NCBI GenBank assembly: GCA_001768965.1
Contig: MEMY01000071.1
Span: 2,500 to 18,058, forward strand
Length of the DNA: 15,559 nucleotides
Direction: 5' to 3'
Source of the DNA: an archaeon RBG_16_50_20
GTDB taxonomy: Archaea > Thermoproteota > Bathyarchaeia > 40CM-2-53-6
The notes under the pieces are model-generated. The model did no database searches and was not told the DNA's origin. It worked only from the letters and a program-made list of their open reading frames with translations. The position numbers were made by a program, and so were the translations under genes. This document shows, one piece after another, positions 1 to 7,963 of this stretch. The first letter of the stretch is position 1. Each line of letters begins with the position of its first letter.

Positions 1-92
1 GAACATATCCAGAAGGCATCAATCAATTATTGTATGTAGTGAAGATACCAAGAATTCTTCTCTTACTCTAGCCGAGGAAACACACGATCGAC

Positions 93-1829
93 TTGCCAGA
101 GCCCACCCATGCTCAGAGTTACACGGAGGGACCAATCGACAAGCCTCTAATCGGGAAGACTATAGGCGAGTTTTTTGATGAAATCGTCTCGAAATGCGAA
201 GATAATGAAGCCCTTGTTTCCAAACATCAACAGCAACGTTTCACTTACGCACAGTTGAAGCGCAAGGTCGACGAGCTGGCAATTTCACTACTTGGATTTG
301 GAGTAGAGAGAGGAGATCGAGTGGGAATATGGTCCCCCAACAACACCGAATGGGTCTTAACTCAATTCGCAACGGCCAAGATCGGAGCGATCCTCGTAAA
401 TATCAACCCGGCTTATCGCGTGTCAGAATTAGAGTACGCGCTCAATCAATCCGGAGTGAGTCTCCTGATAACAGCGAGACAATTCAAAACATCTGATTAT
501 CACTCGATGATCTACGAGCTCGCGCCTGAGATGAGAAGACTACCAGTGGAGGTAGGTGAGAATGAAATTCGCGCACCCCACGTTCCTGAATTGCGCAGAG
601 TCGTCACACTCGGCAGCCCGCAGGCTCCCGCTGCTCCGGGTATGATTTCCTGGGACGATTTCTTGGAGGTCGGGACCAAGAGATGCACTGGCGGCGATCT
701 GAAGGAGAGGCAGGCAAGTTTGGGCTTCAGAGACCCAATCAATATCCAATACACGTCAGGCACGACAGGGTTCCCGAAGGGTGCAACCTTGACTCACCAT
801 GGAATCCTAAACAACGGATACTTTTCCGGCGAAGAGATGAAGTTCACCCACCACGACAGGCTCTGCATTCCTATACCCTTCTACCACTGCTTTGGAATGG
901 TTCTGGGCAATCTAGCCTGTGTGACGCATGGAGCTACCATGATTCTCCCCAGTGATGCATTCAGCGCAGACACTGTGCTCACAACGGTTCAGGAGGAGAG
1001 GTGTACGGCGCTCCATGGTGTGCCTACCATGTTCATCGCAGAACTCGAGCATCCAGATTTCAAGAAGTTCAACTTGTCAAGCTTGAGAACCGGTATCATG
1101 GCAGGCTCCCCCTGTCCGGTAGAGGTCATGAAGAGAGTGATCTCAGAGATGGGAATAAGTGAGATTACGATCTGTTATGGGATGACCGAGACTTCACCAG
1201 TTTCATTCCAAACGCGTATAGGCGATTCCTTAGGACTTCGTGTATCCACGGTTGGACGAGCGCATCACCATGTTGAAGCGAAGATCATTGACCATCTGAC
1301 CGGCAACACACTCCCACACGGAACCGCTGGGGAGCTATGTGTGCGTGGCTATCTTGTGATGCAAAAGTACTGGAATAATCCCGACGCAACCAGAGAGGCG
1401 ATCGATCCTGACGGTTGGATGCACACTGGCGACCTCGCGGTAATGCAACCGAATGGATACGTGAACATAGTCGGCCGAACTAAAGACATGATTAGCCGAG
1501 GGGGCGAGAAGGTCTTTCCGAGAGAAGTCGAAGACTTTCTCTATACGCATCCAAAGATATCTGATGTCCAAGTAATCGGCGTCCCAAGCCGGAAATATGG
1601 CGAGGAAGTAATGGCGTGGATTAAACTCAAACCCGGCGCAACCGCAACATCTGAAGAACTGAAGGAATTCTGCAAAGGCAAGATCGCCTACTTCAAGATC
1701 CCAAGTTACTTCAAATTCGTTGATAGCTTCCCCATGACAGTCACTGGGAAGATACAGAAGTTCAGAATGAGAGAGGTCTCAACAAAAGAGCTGGGCTTGG
1801 AAGAAGTAGGGGCAATCAAAACGGCCTAA
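93..1829 (+). CDS. Acyl-CoA synthetase (AMP-forming), ACSF2/FadD-like
   Basis: Adenylate-forming ligase that would activate a fatty or other organic acid with ATP and CoA, giving acyl-CoA, AMP and PPi in the cytoplasm. The 578-residue protein has the whole family signature: P-loop YTSGTTGFPKG (about 220-230), YGMTETSP (about 362-369), TGDL (about 445), the GRTKDM hinge (about 460) and the C-terminal TVTGKIQKF with the adenylation Lys near 553. The last motif and the overall order resemble medium/long-chain ACSF2-type enzymes more than acetyl-CoA synthetase; the substrate cannot be read from the sequence. The start is a TTG, because no ATG or GTG lies near the beginning of the homologous region. 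Its 3' end overlaps the convergent membrane-protein gene by 4 bp. Family is near certain, substrate unknown. Confidence 0.95.
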   Translation: MPEPTHAQSYTEGPIDKPLIGKTIGEFFDEIVSKCEDNEALVSKHQQQRFTYAQLKRKVDELAISLLGFGVERGDRVGIWSPNNTEWVLTQFATAKIGAILVNINPAYRVSELEYALNQSGVSLLITARQFKTSDYHSMIYELAPEMRRLPVEVGENEIRAPHVPELRRVVTLGSPQAPAAPGMISWDDFLEVGTKRCTGGDLKERQASLGFRDPINIQYTSGTTGFPKGATLTHHGILNNGYFSGEEMKFTHHDRLCIPIPFYHCFGMVLGNLACVTHGATMILPSDAFSADTVLTTVQEERCTALHGVPTMFIAELEHPDFKKFNLSSLRTGIMAGSPCPVEVMKRVISEMGISEITICYGMTETSPVSFQTRIGDSLGLRVSTVGRAHHHVEAKIIDHLTGNTLPHGTAGELCVRGYLVMQKYWNNPDATREAIDPDGWMHTGDLAVMQPNGYVNIVGRTKDMISRGGEKVFPREVEDFLYTHPKISDVQVIGVPSRKYGEEVMAWIKLKPGATATSEELKEFCKGKIAYFKIPSYFKFVDSFPMTVTGKIQKFRMREVSTKELGLEEVGAIKTA

Positions 1830-2167
1830 CGCCTCTTTCCGTTTAACATCGTGTAGACGCCTGCACCGACTACGACAAGACTAGCTAAGAAGTTGAAAAT
1901 GAATCGAACCACAGCCACGACTGGATCCCCGCAATAAACTGGCATGTCGTAGGTACTCACCGGAGGTTCTCTAACACCGAGCAAAGGCGAGATGATCGGA
2001 TACCAACACCGATAGCTCACTACGTCCACGAGTAGGCCAGAGATCGTCATCAGAACTGATACCGAGCCAATTATGAGTGTCAGGAACCCAACCCAGTACA
2101 GAGCGAATTCCCTTCTGCTGGCAATGTCTCCATGTTGACTCAACTCATTGCACTCCCGCGATTGCAT
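1826..2167 (-). CDS. Small two-helix membrane protein, unknown function
   Basis: A 113-residue protein with an ATG start and no family I recognise. Two strongly hydrophobic stretches, about residues 22-49 and 83-107, should span the membrane. The roughly 33-residue loop between them carries two cysteines (54 and 79) that could form a disulfide if the loop is outside. The tail is short and basic (KRR), suggesting a cytoplasmic C-terminus. It converges on the acyl-CoA synthetase gene with a 4-bp overlap of the two 3' ends. A clean membrane topology over the full length makes a real gene more likely than a shadow frame. Confidence 0.6.
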   Translation of the reverse strand: MQSRECNELSQHGDIASRREFALYWVGFLTLIIGSVSVLMTISGLLVDVVSYRCWYPIISPLLGVREPPVSTYDMPVYCGDPVVAVVRFIFNFLASLVVVGAGVYTMLNGKRR

Positions 2168-2267
2168 ACTGTAAGAGCGCGGGACTAAAGTCTAGGTAAT
2201 CGAACACCGCGTTCGAAGGATTAGACCACTATCAGTCTATCTTCACAGGAAGACAATTCCTTCTAAA

Positions 2268-3047
2268 TCAGTAGGTAGCGACCGCTTCCTGCATTGGGGA
2301 GTCTTGATGGCGCCCGATTCCCGGCAATGTATCATCTAGGAATGCTCGACTTTCATATTCCGGGCCGGGATTCTCGCTGCTGTCCCAGACACTGTAATGA
2401 TTCTCCGCATGGTCGAGGATGCGCGCTTCGAGTCTGTGGTTGCCGTCTTCTCGCAAGGAGCGATATTCGATAACGACGTCTGCAAACCTTTTCAGTATGG
2501 CGGTTTTCTTTGGGTCGTGCATGTCTTCCGTGGCTAGGAAGAACGCTGTCTGATTGTTGGTTCTTATTCTGGTGAAGAGCCTGCACAGGAAGGCATAGAG
2601 TCCAGGTGGAACACTGGAAACGGAGAGAACATTATCGAGAAAGTCACCGACAAGGAATGGTACGCGCCCAGATCTTGTTTTGGAGAGTTTTTCGAGACTG
2701 AGGCTGAGGTCGGTTAGGTGATTTGGTGGCACAATGGTTAGGTGAGGTCCATTTGGTAGATTTGATCCGTCTGTGAATGTGGCCCATAATATTCGTGAAC
2801 CGTGTGGGGGTTGAAGGGCTTCTGGTGTTGTTGGTCCTAAGGCCAAGAGCAAGTGATTGATCCTGAACTTTCTCGAAATTCTTAGAGTGTCTTTTAGAAT
2901 GTTGACTGCCCCGATATCTCCCTTGATTATTGCGATTATGATTCGGTAGTCGAGAATTGGGCGTGGTAGTTGGAGGAGGGCTGGATAGGTATCTGAAGCA
3001 ATGTCGGAATCGGAGGTTGTGTATTGCGGTGGGAAAGGCAAGGACAT
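2268..3047 (-). CDS. Hypothetical protein, possible degenerate KaiC/RecA-like fold
   Basis: About 259 residues, not assigned to a family. The middle has a Walker-B-like line (FLVGDFLDN) followed by a helix, a strand-like TAFFLATEDMHD and then FADVVIEYRSL...RLEARIL. That order is reminiscent of the C-terminal half of KaiC/RecA-superfamily ATPases, where the last part reads DxVIxL..., but there is no Walker A P-loop, so ATPase activity is doubtful. A longer frame begins at 3113. I prefer the ATG at 3047 because an A/T box at 3081-3090 would place transcription start near 3059, downstream of the longer start. The last 40 or so residues are polar and probably disordered. KaiC likeness is a weak impression only. 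Confidence 0.55.
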   Translation of the reverse strand: MSLPFPPQYTTSDSDIASDTYPALLQLPRPILDYRIIIAIIKGDIGAVNILKDTLRISRKFRINHLLLALGPTTPEALQPPHGSRILWATFTDGSNLPNGPHLTIVPPNHLTDLSLSLEKLSKTRSGRVPFLVGDFLDNVLSVSSVPPGLYAFLCRLFTRIRTNNQTAFFLATEDMHDPKKTAILKRFADVVIEYRSLREDGNHRLEARILDHAENHYSVWDSSENPGPEYESRAFLDDTLPGIGRHQDSPMQEAVATY

Positions 3048-3080
3048 GTCGGACGCCGAAACAACAATGTACCATTTTGC

Positions 3081-3090
3081 GTATATTAAT
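3081..3090 (-). promoter_or_regulatory. Putative TATA box for the 2268-3047 gene
   Basis: On the minus strand this reads ATTAATATAC, about 38 bp upstream of the ATG at 3047. With the usual archaeal TATA-to-start distance near 26 bp, transcription would begin around 3059 and give a leader of about a dozen bases. Confidence 0.45.
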
Positions 3091-3151
3091 GTTTCAGTGG
3101 AACAAGAGGCCAATGCATTACATGGATGGAGAATGAATACACAGCCGATGA

Positions 3152-3346
3152 ATGCTCATGCAAACTGCCCCCAAAGTCAGCAGATACATTGGCGGTATAA
3201 TCTGCACCGTAGGCGGGATCTACTTGGGAAACGGGTACGGTGCATCATACTGGCGTTTCACACCTTTCGACCTAGCGTGGGACACACTAGTAAGGGGCAG
3301 CCTTCTAATCGCAGTAGGATTCTTTCTCATAGCGGTCAGCAAGTAG
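3152..3346 (+). CDS. Tiny hydrophobic membrane protein
   Basis: A 64-residue protein with ATG start. Two hydrophobic segments, about residues 10-30 (glycine-rich, IGGIICTVGGIYLG) and 43-62 (LLIAVGFFLIAV), suggest a helical hairpin in the membrane. It is transcribed divergently from the neighbouring minus-strand gene. No family recognised. The small size makes this uncertain, but the amphipathic and hydrophobic arrangement is not expected of random frame. Confidence 0.45.
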   Translation: MLMQTAPKVSRYIGGIICTVGGIYLGNGYGASYWRFTPFDLAWDTLVRGSLLIAVGFFLIAVSK

Positions 3347-3520
3347 GTTACATGAGTCTCCCGAATTTACCCGGCATTGAATTCACGATTACAAAATGCT
3401 CGTTACCAGACCGGTAACTTTTCGACATTGCAGTGTTTTTGTCTACGTCCATGTTGTAATCTTGCCGCAACTTTCGAAAAATTTCCATTACACTTTTTAC
3501 TCGACTTTGTATTCGACCTG

Positions 3521-3549
3521 AGATATCCTTTTTTTCTCGACCGGTCGAG
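3521..3549 (+). promoter_or_regulatory. Promoter region with 14-bp palindrome (putative operator)
   Basis: An A/T stretch with GATATCC and a following T-run (about 3522-3535) lies 30-38 bp before the GTG at 3560. It is followed directly by a perfect palindrome, CTCGACCGGTCGAG, at 3536-3549. The palindrome sits where the transcription start should fall. The half-site TCGAC recurs upstream at 3501-3505 and 3513-3517. The layout suggests a repressor site, but no regulator can be named. Confidence 0.4.
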
Positions 3550-3559
3550 TGCTCCAAAG

Positions 3560-4300
3560 GTGCAAAGTTTGCGACGTCTCTACTTCGCCGCATTTGTGGT
3601 CCTAATAGTTTCGCTCCCCATTCTAGGCCTAACCCCTGTTTCGGCTCAAGCTCAGGGCAAGGCTCTGATCATCTCATCGCTGGAGAAATACGTCCCGATG
3701 GGGTACGCGACCCAAGTAGAGAGCTATCTCATTAGTGCGGGCTATCAGGTTACATTTGTCAAAGACACTGATGTAACAATCAACTTCCTCACAACACAGC
3801 TCAACAAGTATGACTTGATCATTTGGCGAACGAACGTGTACTCATGGGATCACACAACCTACTGGTACGTCGGAGAAACGAGCAAGACCGCAACGCTGCA
3901 AGCGTATGCCGCAGACTTTGCTGCTGGATTGATTGACAACACGAACGGGATCCTAGGGGTGAGCGAGGGATTCTTCCGCAGGCACTTCACATCAGGCTCC
4001 CTATCGAACGTCAAACTGGCAATCCTCATCTCAAGCTCGTCATTCTCAATCGCCATGGTTTTGCTGAATGCTGGCGTGAAATCCATTATCGACTACTACG
4101 GTTCATTCAGTCTAACCTTTGACATGATCGATTACGTGACAAGACTAGTCGTAAAATACTTGGCTAGTGGTGTCACCGTGAAGGATTCTGTCTGGAACAC
4201 GATCTCCCGATTCCTCAATCAGAGAATGGAGGATCCCCTAGATTCCAGCTATCTGCCACCAATATGGTGGATGGGAGACAGCACTCTAACAATCAAGTGA
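3560..4300 (+). CDS. Secreted protein with Sec signal peptide, unknown function
   Basis: About 246 residues if started at the GTG at 3560. A TTG at 3569 is an alternative. The open frame extends upstream to 3377, but that part is Cys- and Phe-rich, low in complexity and lacks promoter logic, so I exclude it. The N-terminus is a classic signal peptide: LRRL, a hydrophobic core FAAFVVLIVSLPILGL, then PVSAQAQG with a likely signal peptidase site after AQA. The mature part opens with KALIISSLEKY and alternates strands and helices (QVTFVKD, YDLIIWRTN), resembling an extracellular alpha/beta domain of the kind that tests whether two times or paths meet. I cannot name a family and see no catalytic motif. 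A 3' inverted repeat follows the stop. Confidence 0.65.
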   Translation: MQSLRRLYFAAFVVLIVSLPILGLTPVSAQAQGKALIISSLEKYVPMGYATQVESYLISAGYQVTFVKDTDVTINFLTTQLNKYDLIIWRTNVYSWDHTTYWYVGETSKTATLQAYAADFAAGLIDNTNGILGVSEGFFRRHFTSGSLSNVKLAILISSSSFSIAMVLLNAGVKSIIDYYGSFSLTFDMIDYVTRLVVKYLASGVTVKDSVWNTISRFLNQRMEDPLDSSYLPPIWWMGDSTLTIK

Positions 4301-4319
4301 GACACCAACCAACGCAACC

Positions 4320-4340
4320 GTCTAGTCCTATTTTCTAGAC
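4320..4340. repeat. Inverted repeat GTCTAG / CTAGAC after the secreted-protein gene
   Basis: GTCTAG at 4320-4325 and CTAGAC at 4335-4340 form a 6-bp stem with a 9-nt T-rich loop, 19 bp after the stop at 4300. It could end the upstream transcript or be part of the citrate synthase control region, since its right arm overlaps the direct repeat at 4336-4354. Confidence 0.4.
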
Positions 4341-4380
4341 GACATTAGACGACAGACCTGCCGGGGCAATTCGTATAAAC
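4336..4380 (+). promoter_or_regulatory. Citrate synthase promoter: tandem 10-bp repeat plus TATA box
   Basis: TAGACGACA occurs at 4336-4344 and again at 4346-4354, exactly one helical turn apart. A TATA-like TCGTATAAAC lies at 4371-4380, about 33 bp before the TTG start at 4409. The predicted transcription start is near 4402, giving an almost leaderless mRNA. Repeats just upstream of a TATA box often bind archaeal activators; that role here is inference. Confidence 0.5.
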
Positions 4381-4408
4381 TCGTGAGCAGAAGCAGTGCC
4401 GGTCAGAT

Positions 4409-5563
4409 TTGTGTGCCGTCAAGGACCCCGTCGTAATCCACAAGGGACTCGACAATGTCTATGTCAAGGAAAGCAAGATTTGCTTTATCGACGGAGAAGC
4501 AAGCAAGCTTTTCTATCGAGGCTACAGCATAGAAGCCTTGGCTTCACATTCCACCTTCGAAGAGACCACCTATCTTCTGATTTACGGATCACTCCCGACT
4601 CGGTCTCAACTCGAGGATTTCACGAAGCGGATTAGTCTCTATAGATCTCTCGAAACTAGTCTCTTGCAGCTGATTCACTCATTTCCGATCACAAGTGATC
4701 CCATGGATGTCTTGCGAACAGCAGTATCAGCCCTCGGGTTATACGACCCACAACCAGCATCCGACAGAATTGAGGATAGAATCGACAAGGCGCTTCGAAT
4801 AATGGCCAAAGCGCCCACAATAGTCGCGGCCTTCGATCGGTTACGGAATGGAAGGGAACCGATGCCTCCAAGGACCGAACTCAGTCATGCCGCGGATTTT
4901 CTTCAGATGTTGATCGGTAAAACACCTGGCGACTATGACGCACACATCATGGATGTGGCTATGATCCTCCATGCCGAACACGAGATGAACGCATCAACAT
5001 TCTCCTGCACAGTGACAGCCTCAACATTGGCCGATATGTACTCCATAATTACCTCAGGGATCGGGACATTGAGAGGGCCGCTGCATGGTGGCGCCAATGA
5101 GGCAGCCCTCAAAACGGTGCTAGATGTTGGCGACCCGTCGAAAGCAGACGAATATGTAGTGAGAGCACTCGCTGAAAAGAAAAGGATCATGGGCTTTGGC
5201 CACCGAGTGTATAAGACTTGGGATCCGAGGTATGTGATTCTCAAGAAGCTTGGTGCAGAGTTGGCCGCACAGAAGGGAGAGACAAAACTCTTTGAAACAG
5301 CCACGGCAATAGAGGAAAGCGCATTGAGACACTTGGCAGGCTCCCCAATCTTCCCAAACGTTGATTCCTATTCCGGAATCGTCTTCCACACGCTAGGTAT
5401 TCCCACCGACCTCTTCATCCCCGTATTTGCCATGAGCAGAATAGCAGGCTGGACCGCGCATGCGATAGAGTACCTACAAGCCAACCGTCTAATCCGACCA
5501 AAAGCGCTGTATGTGGGACAGAAGGAGCTGCCATATGTCCCGATTGACTCCCGACAAGAGTAG
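4409..5563 (+). CDS. gltA: Citrate synthase
   Basis: Condenses acetyl-CoA with oxaloacetate to citrate, the entry step of the TCA cycle. All three catalytic residues are visible: His226 in GPLHGGANEAA, His265 in GFGHRVYKTWDPR and Asp319 in NVDSYSG. The C-terminal RIAGWTAHAIEYL helix with its CoA/oxaloacetate-binding Arg is also present. The 384-residue length matches the short archaeal/Gram-positive type rather than the allosteric long form. A 2-methylcitrate synthase activity cannot be ruled out from sequence. The TTG start is chosen because the conserved N-terminus (KGLDNVYVKESKICFIDGE) begins only a few codons later and the promoter ends just before it. The CBS-domain gene follows 15 bp downstream, so the two are probably co-transcribed. 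Confidence 0.95.
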   Translation: MCAVKDPVVIHKGLDNVYVKESKICFIDGEASKLFYRGYSIEALASHSTFEETTYLLIYGSLPTRSQLEDFTKRISLYRSLETSLLQLIHSFPITSDPMDVLRTAVSALGLYDPQPASDRIEDRIDKALRIMAKAPTIVAAFDRLRNGREPMPPRTELSHAADFLQMLIGKTPGDYDAHIMDVAMILHAEHEMNASTFSCTVTASTLADMYSIITSGIGTLRGPLHGGANEAALKTVLDVGDPSKADEYVVRALAEKKRIMGFGHRVYKTWDPRYVILKKLGAELAAQKGETKLFETATAIEESALRHLAGSPIFPNVDSYSGIVFHTLGIPTDLFIPVFAMSRIAGWTAHAIEYLQANRLIRPKALYVGQKELPYVPIDSRQE

Positions 5564-5578
5564 TTTGAGTAGGTTGAG

Positions 5579-6007
5579 TTGAAAGTTTCAGACATAGTCA
5601 CTCGAGCGTTGGCGGTTGTTTCATCAGATGCGACAGTACTCGAAGCCTCAAAGCTGATGGTCCAGAACAACGTCGGCCTGCTAGTAGTGTGCGATGCGAA
5701 AGATAAGACGAAGCTTCTTGGTGTGATTTCGGAGAGGGACATAATGAGGTCAATCGCGTCAGGCGAGATACTGCCTAGCCATGTCCGCGCGATTAGCACC
5801 AAGAATGTCGTCACAGTCAGAGCCGATTCTGATGTGGCAGAGGCCGCTAAAGCCATGAACAAACACGGCATAAGGCATGTGGTCGTTGTTGATGATCACA
5901 ACATCCCGATGGGAGTAGTTTCGATGCGGGACCTAGTAGGAGAGCGGGCTACACTAAACGCCATTCTGCAATCGCACGAAAAGGAAGTCTTCGTCGGTGG
6001 CGACTAG
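5579..6007 (+). CDS. Two-CBS-domain protein
   Basis: A stand-alone Bateman module of 142 residues. CBS1 spans about 1-60 (MKVSDIVTRA ... LGVISERDIMRSI) and CBS2 about 70-130 (AISTKNVVTVRADS ... MGVVSMRDLVGE). Both keep the GVxSxRD turn that usually contacts the ribose and phosphates of AMP, ATP or S-adenosyl ligands. There is no fused catalytic, membrane or DNA-binding domain, so it most likely acts by binding a partner according to nucleotide level. It sits 15 bp behind citrate synthase, making a link to carbon/energy sensing reasonable, though inferred. Start is TTG. Its stop overlaps the convergent hisS stop by 4 bp. Confidence 0.9.
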   Translation: MKVSDIVTRALAVVSSDATVLEASKLMVQNNVGLLVVCDAKDKTKLLGVISERDIMRSIASGEILPSHVRAISTKNVVTVRADSDVAEAAKAMNKHGIRHVVVVDDHNIPMGVVSMRDLVGERATLNAILQSHEKEVFVGGD

Positions 6008-7317
6008 TCCAGCGTTCGGAGTTTTGTTGCGAGCTCTGTGAAGGATGCTTCGATTTCGCCTCGTGTCTCCATGCTCTTGATTCTCACACTTTGTGTTTGA
6101 ATTTCCTTAGGGCCCAGTACGATCACGTAGGGTATCCGGGCCGAATTGGCGTATTCAAGTTGCTTGCTCAGATTCCGCCCCTTTAAATCGACCTCTGCGG
6201 AGACTCCACTACTCCTGAGCGTCTGTGCTAACCTGATTGCCTCAGATCTGATTCCCTCCTGGACAGATGCAACGAAGACTTTGGCCCCTATTCGCATCTT
6301 GGGGAACAGATTTGCACGTTCCAATGAAATCATGAGACGTTCGATTCCTCCCGCAACGCCGGTAGCTGGGAGGTCTCGCTTTCCATAGATTCTGCACAGT
6401 TTGTCATATCTCCCTCCTCCGAAAATCGAGCCCACATCGTCTCCACCCTTGTCGAAGGCCTCGAACACAATTCCATCATAGTAGCCTATCCCGCGCACAA
6501 TACTCAGGTCATAAACGCAGCTTGATACATTCCCAAAGGATTCTAGTTCTCCGGCGAGGATTCTCAATTCATTTAGACCTTTTTTCGCATTCTCTTCACG
6601 AAAATCGTAATCGCTCAGATCGTCCAAGACCTTCGCTGGCGGCCCGTTCAATGCTATGTATGAGAGAATGTCGTTCATGGCCTTCTCTTTGATTTTGATG
6701 GCCTTCAACTCTCCGCGGAGTTGGTCAAGCGGTTCTTTCCTGATTTTGTCTATGATCCTAAGCGATTGTTCCAGTTGAATCTGGGATCGAATCCCAACTT
6801 GTTTGAGGTATGATTCTGTCAGCCTACGATTGCTGATTCGTATTACGAAATCTCTTAGCCCAACGTTGCCTAGTATGTCCGCTCCAACTGATATTACTTC
6901 GGCATCAGCGGCCGGACTTTCTGAGCCGAAGATCTCAATGTCCCATTGGGCAAAGTATCGATACCTTCCAAATTGCGGTTCATCGTACCGCCAGTTTCCA
7001 CCGATTGTGGCGAACTTGATTGGTTCCGGCAAATCATAGCGATTCGCAATCATTCGTGCGATGCCGACGGTCAGATCGAATCGCAAACCCAAGCTGCGAC
7101 CTGACTTGTCTTTGAACCAGTAGATTTCTTTTCGAATCGCTGGGCCGCTTTTTGCCTCAAGTGTCTTTAAATTCTCGATTGTGGTGGGTTCAACGATTTG
7201 GAAGCCGTATCTGCGAACGACTTCCCGGATCTTATCATAAAGCCATAAGCGGCGGTTCATCTCTTCCGGTTCAACATCTTTCATCCCGCGGGGGAGTGTG
7301 AAGGATTTTGACTCCAA
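6004..7317 (-). CDS. hisS: Histidyl-tRNA synthetase
   Basis: Class II synthetase that charges tRNA-His. The 437-residue chain shows the LPRGMKDVEPEE opening typical of HisRS, motif 2 in the RYRYFAQWDIEIFG region, the HisRS-specific VRGIGYYDGIVFEAF and FGGGRYDKL boxes, and motif 3 in VAGGIERLM. Its anticodon-binding domain starts near residue 335 (AKVFVAS...). The HisA box is usually RGLDYYTGTVFE; here it reads RGIGYYDGIVFE, a variation within the histidine-binding region. The start is TTG at 7317; the first ATG (residue 12) would remove part of the conserved opening. Divergent from the zinc-ribbon membrane gene and convergent with the CBS gene. Confidence 0.95.
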   Translation of the reverse strand: MESKSFTLPRGMKDVEPEEMNRRLWLYDKIREVVRRYGFQIVEPTTIENLKTLEAKSGPAIRKEIYWFKDKSGRSLGLRFDLTVGIARMIANRYDLPEPIKFATIGGNWRYDEPQFGRYRYFAQWDIEIFGSESPAADAEVISVGADILGNVGLRDFVIRISNRRLTESYLKQVGIRSQIQLEQSLRIIDKIRKEPLDQLRGELKAIKIKEKAMNDILSYIALNGPPAKVLDDLSDYDFREENAKKGLNELRILAGELESFGNVSSCVYDLSIVRGIGYYDGIVFEAFDKGGDDVGSIFGGGRYDKLCRIYGKRDLPATGVAGGIERLMISLERANLFPKMRIGAKVFVASVQEGIRSEAIRLAQTLRSSGVSAEVDLKGRNLSKQLEYANSARIPYVIVLGPKEIQTQSVRIKSMETRGEIEASFTELATKLRTLD

Positions 7318-7358
7318 CCTTCATCACAAGCTTATGAGCGAAGTTACGAGACCCCAAC

Positions 7359-7365
7359 CTATAAT
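7359..7365 (-). promoter_or_regulatory. Putative TATA box of hisS
   Basis: ATTATAG on the minus strand, 45 bp upstream of the TTG at 7317, predicting a leader of about 20 nt. The hisS box and the box of the divergent gene at 7401-7410 lie back to back about 40 bp apart. Confidence 0.45.
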
Positions 7366-7400
7366 GTTGTGAGTCGAAATCAAGACGCTCAAGATACAAC

Positions 7401-7410
7401 GTTTTATAGC
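7401..7410 (+). promoter_or_regulatory. Putative TATA box of the 7441 gene
   Basis: GTTTTATAGC lies about 35 bp before the ATG at 7441. The predicted transcription start near 7432 would leave a leader of only about 9 nt. Confidence 0.5.
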
Positions 7411-7440
7411 GAAGCGTGATTCCTTGCCAGACGATCCAGA

Positions 7441-7953
7441 ATGGCAAACAGGAATCGAGAGCTTGGAACAGCGACTCTCGGCGGTCTAGTAGCTGGTGGC
7501 CTAGTTTCCACAGCTCTAGGCATGGCGGACATCTCCTTCTCAACTGCCATCGGCGCATTCGTCGGAGGTTTGGTAGCAGCCTACTTGCTTTACGGAAAGA
7601 CGAGTCAATCAGCTATCGCTGGTGCACTTTCAGGCGCACTGGGCACACCCTTCTTCTTGGGTGTGTCGCAAATACTCCTGATCTTTGAGGTGATCCCTCT
7701 CCCCTCCGGGCCGACTCCTCAACTGTCTGAGCTGCAGGCGGCAGTTGTGGTTATACTCATGATGAACTTGATCGCAGGTGCTATAGGAGCCGTCATTCTC
7801 AGCGCGGTCCATCATCCACCCAAAAGTCTTCCTCCCCCGCCACCTCCACCAGGATCGGCTGCGGGACCAGTGAGGTATTGCGTGCAATGCGGCGCTCAAT
7901 TGCCTTCTGGTGCCATGATTTGCACTCACTGCAATGCTAGGCAACCCCAATGA
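7441..7953 (+). CDS. Membrane protein with C-terminal zinc ribbon
   Basis: A 170-residue protein in three parts. Residues 10-122 contain about four hydrophobic, glycine- and alanine-rich segments (near 10-28, 36-52, 60-82 and 99-122). A linker with seven consecutive prolines (131-137) follows. The end is a zinc ribbon with Cys147, Cys150, Cys161 and Cys164 (CVQCGAQLPSGAMICTHC). The zinc ribbon should be cytoplasmic. This design is common among archaeal membrane proteins of unknown role. A second protein in the window, at 11377-12030, uses the same kind of C-terminal ribbon. The stop lies 10 bp from the convergent endA-family stop. Confidence 0.75.
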   Translation: MANRNRELGTATLGGLVAGGLVSTALGMADISFSTAIGAFVGGLVAAYLLYGKTSQSAIAGALSGALGTPFFLGVSQILLIFEVIPLPSGPTPQLSELQAAVVVILMMNLIAGAIGAVILSAVHHPPKSLPPPPPPPGSAAGPVRYCVQCGAQLPSGAMICTHCNARQPQ

Positions 7954-7963
7954 AGGGCTGTAT

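Noticed and set aside
3001..3417. Plus-strand open frame of 138 codons
   Set aside because: Composition is that of a shadow frame, it overlaps the better-supported minus-strand gene and the hydrophobic small gene, and it has no family resemblance.
3377..3559. N-terminal extension of the secreted protein
   Set aside because: It would place about 61 odd residues before a clear signal peptide and cover the promoter-like region.
3348..3593. Minus-strand open frame of 81 codons
   Set aside because: It runs over the AT-rich promoter and palindrome of the secreted protein gene and has no coding character I can support.
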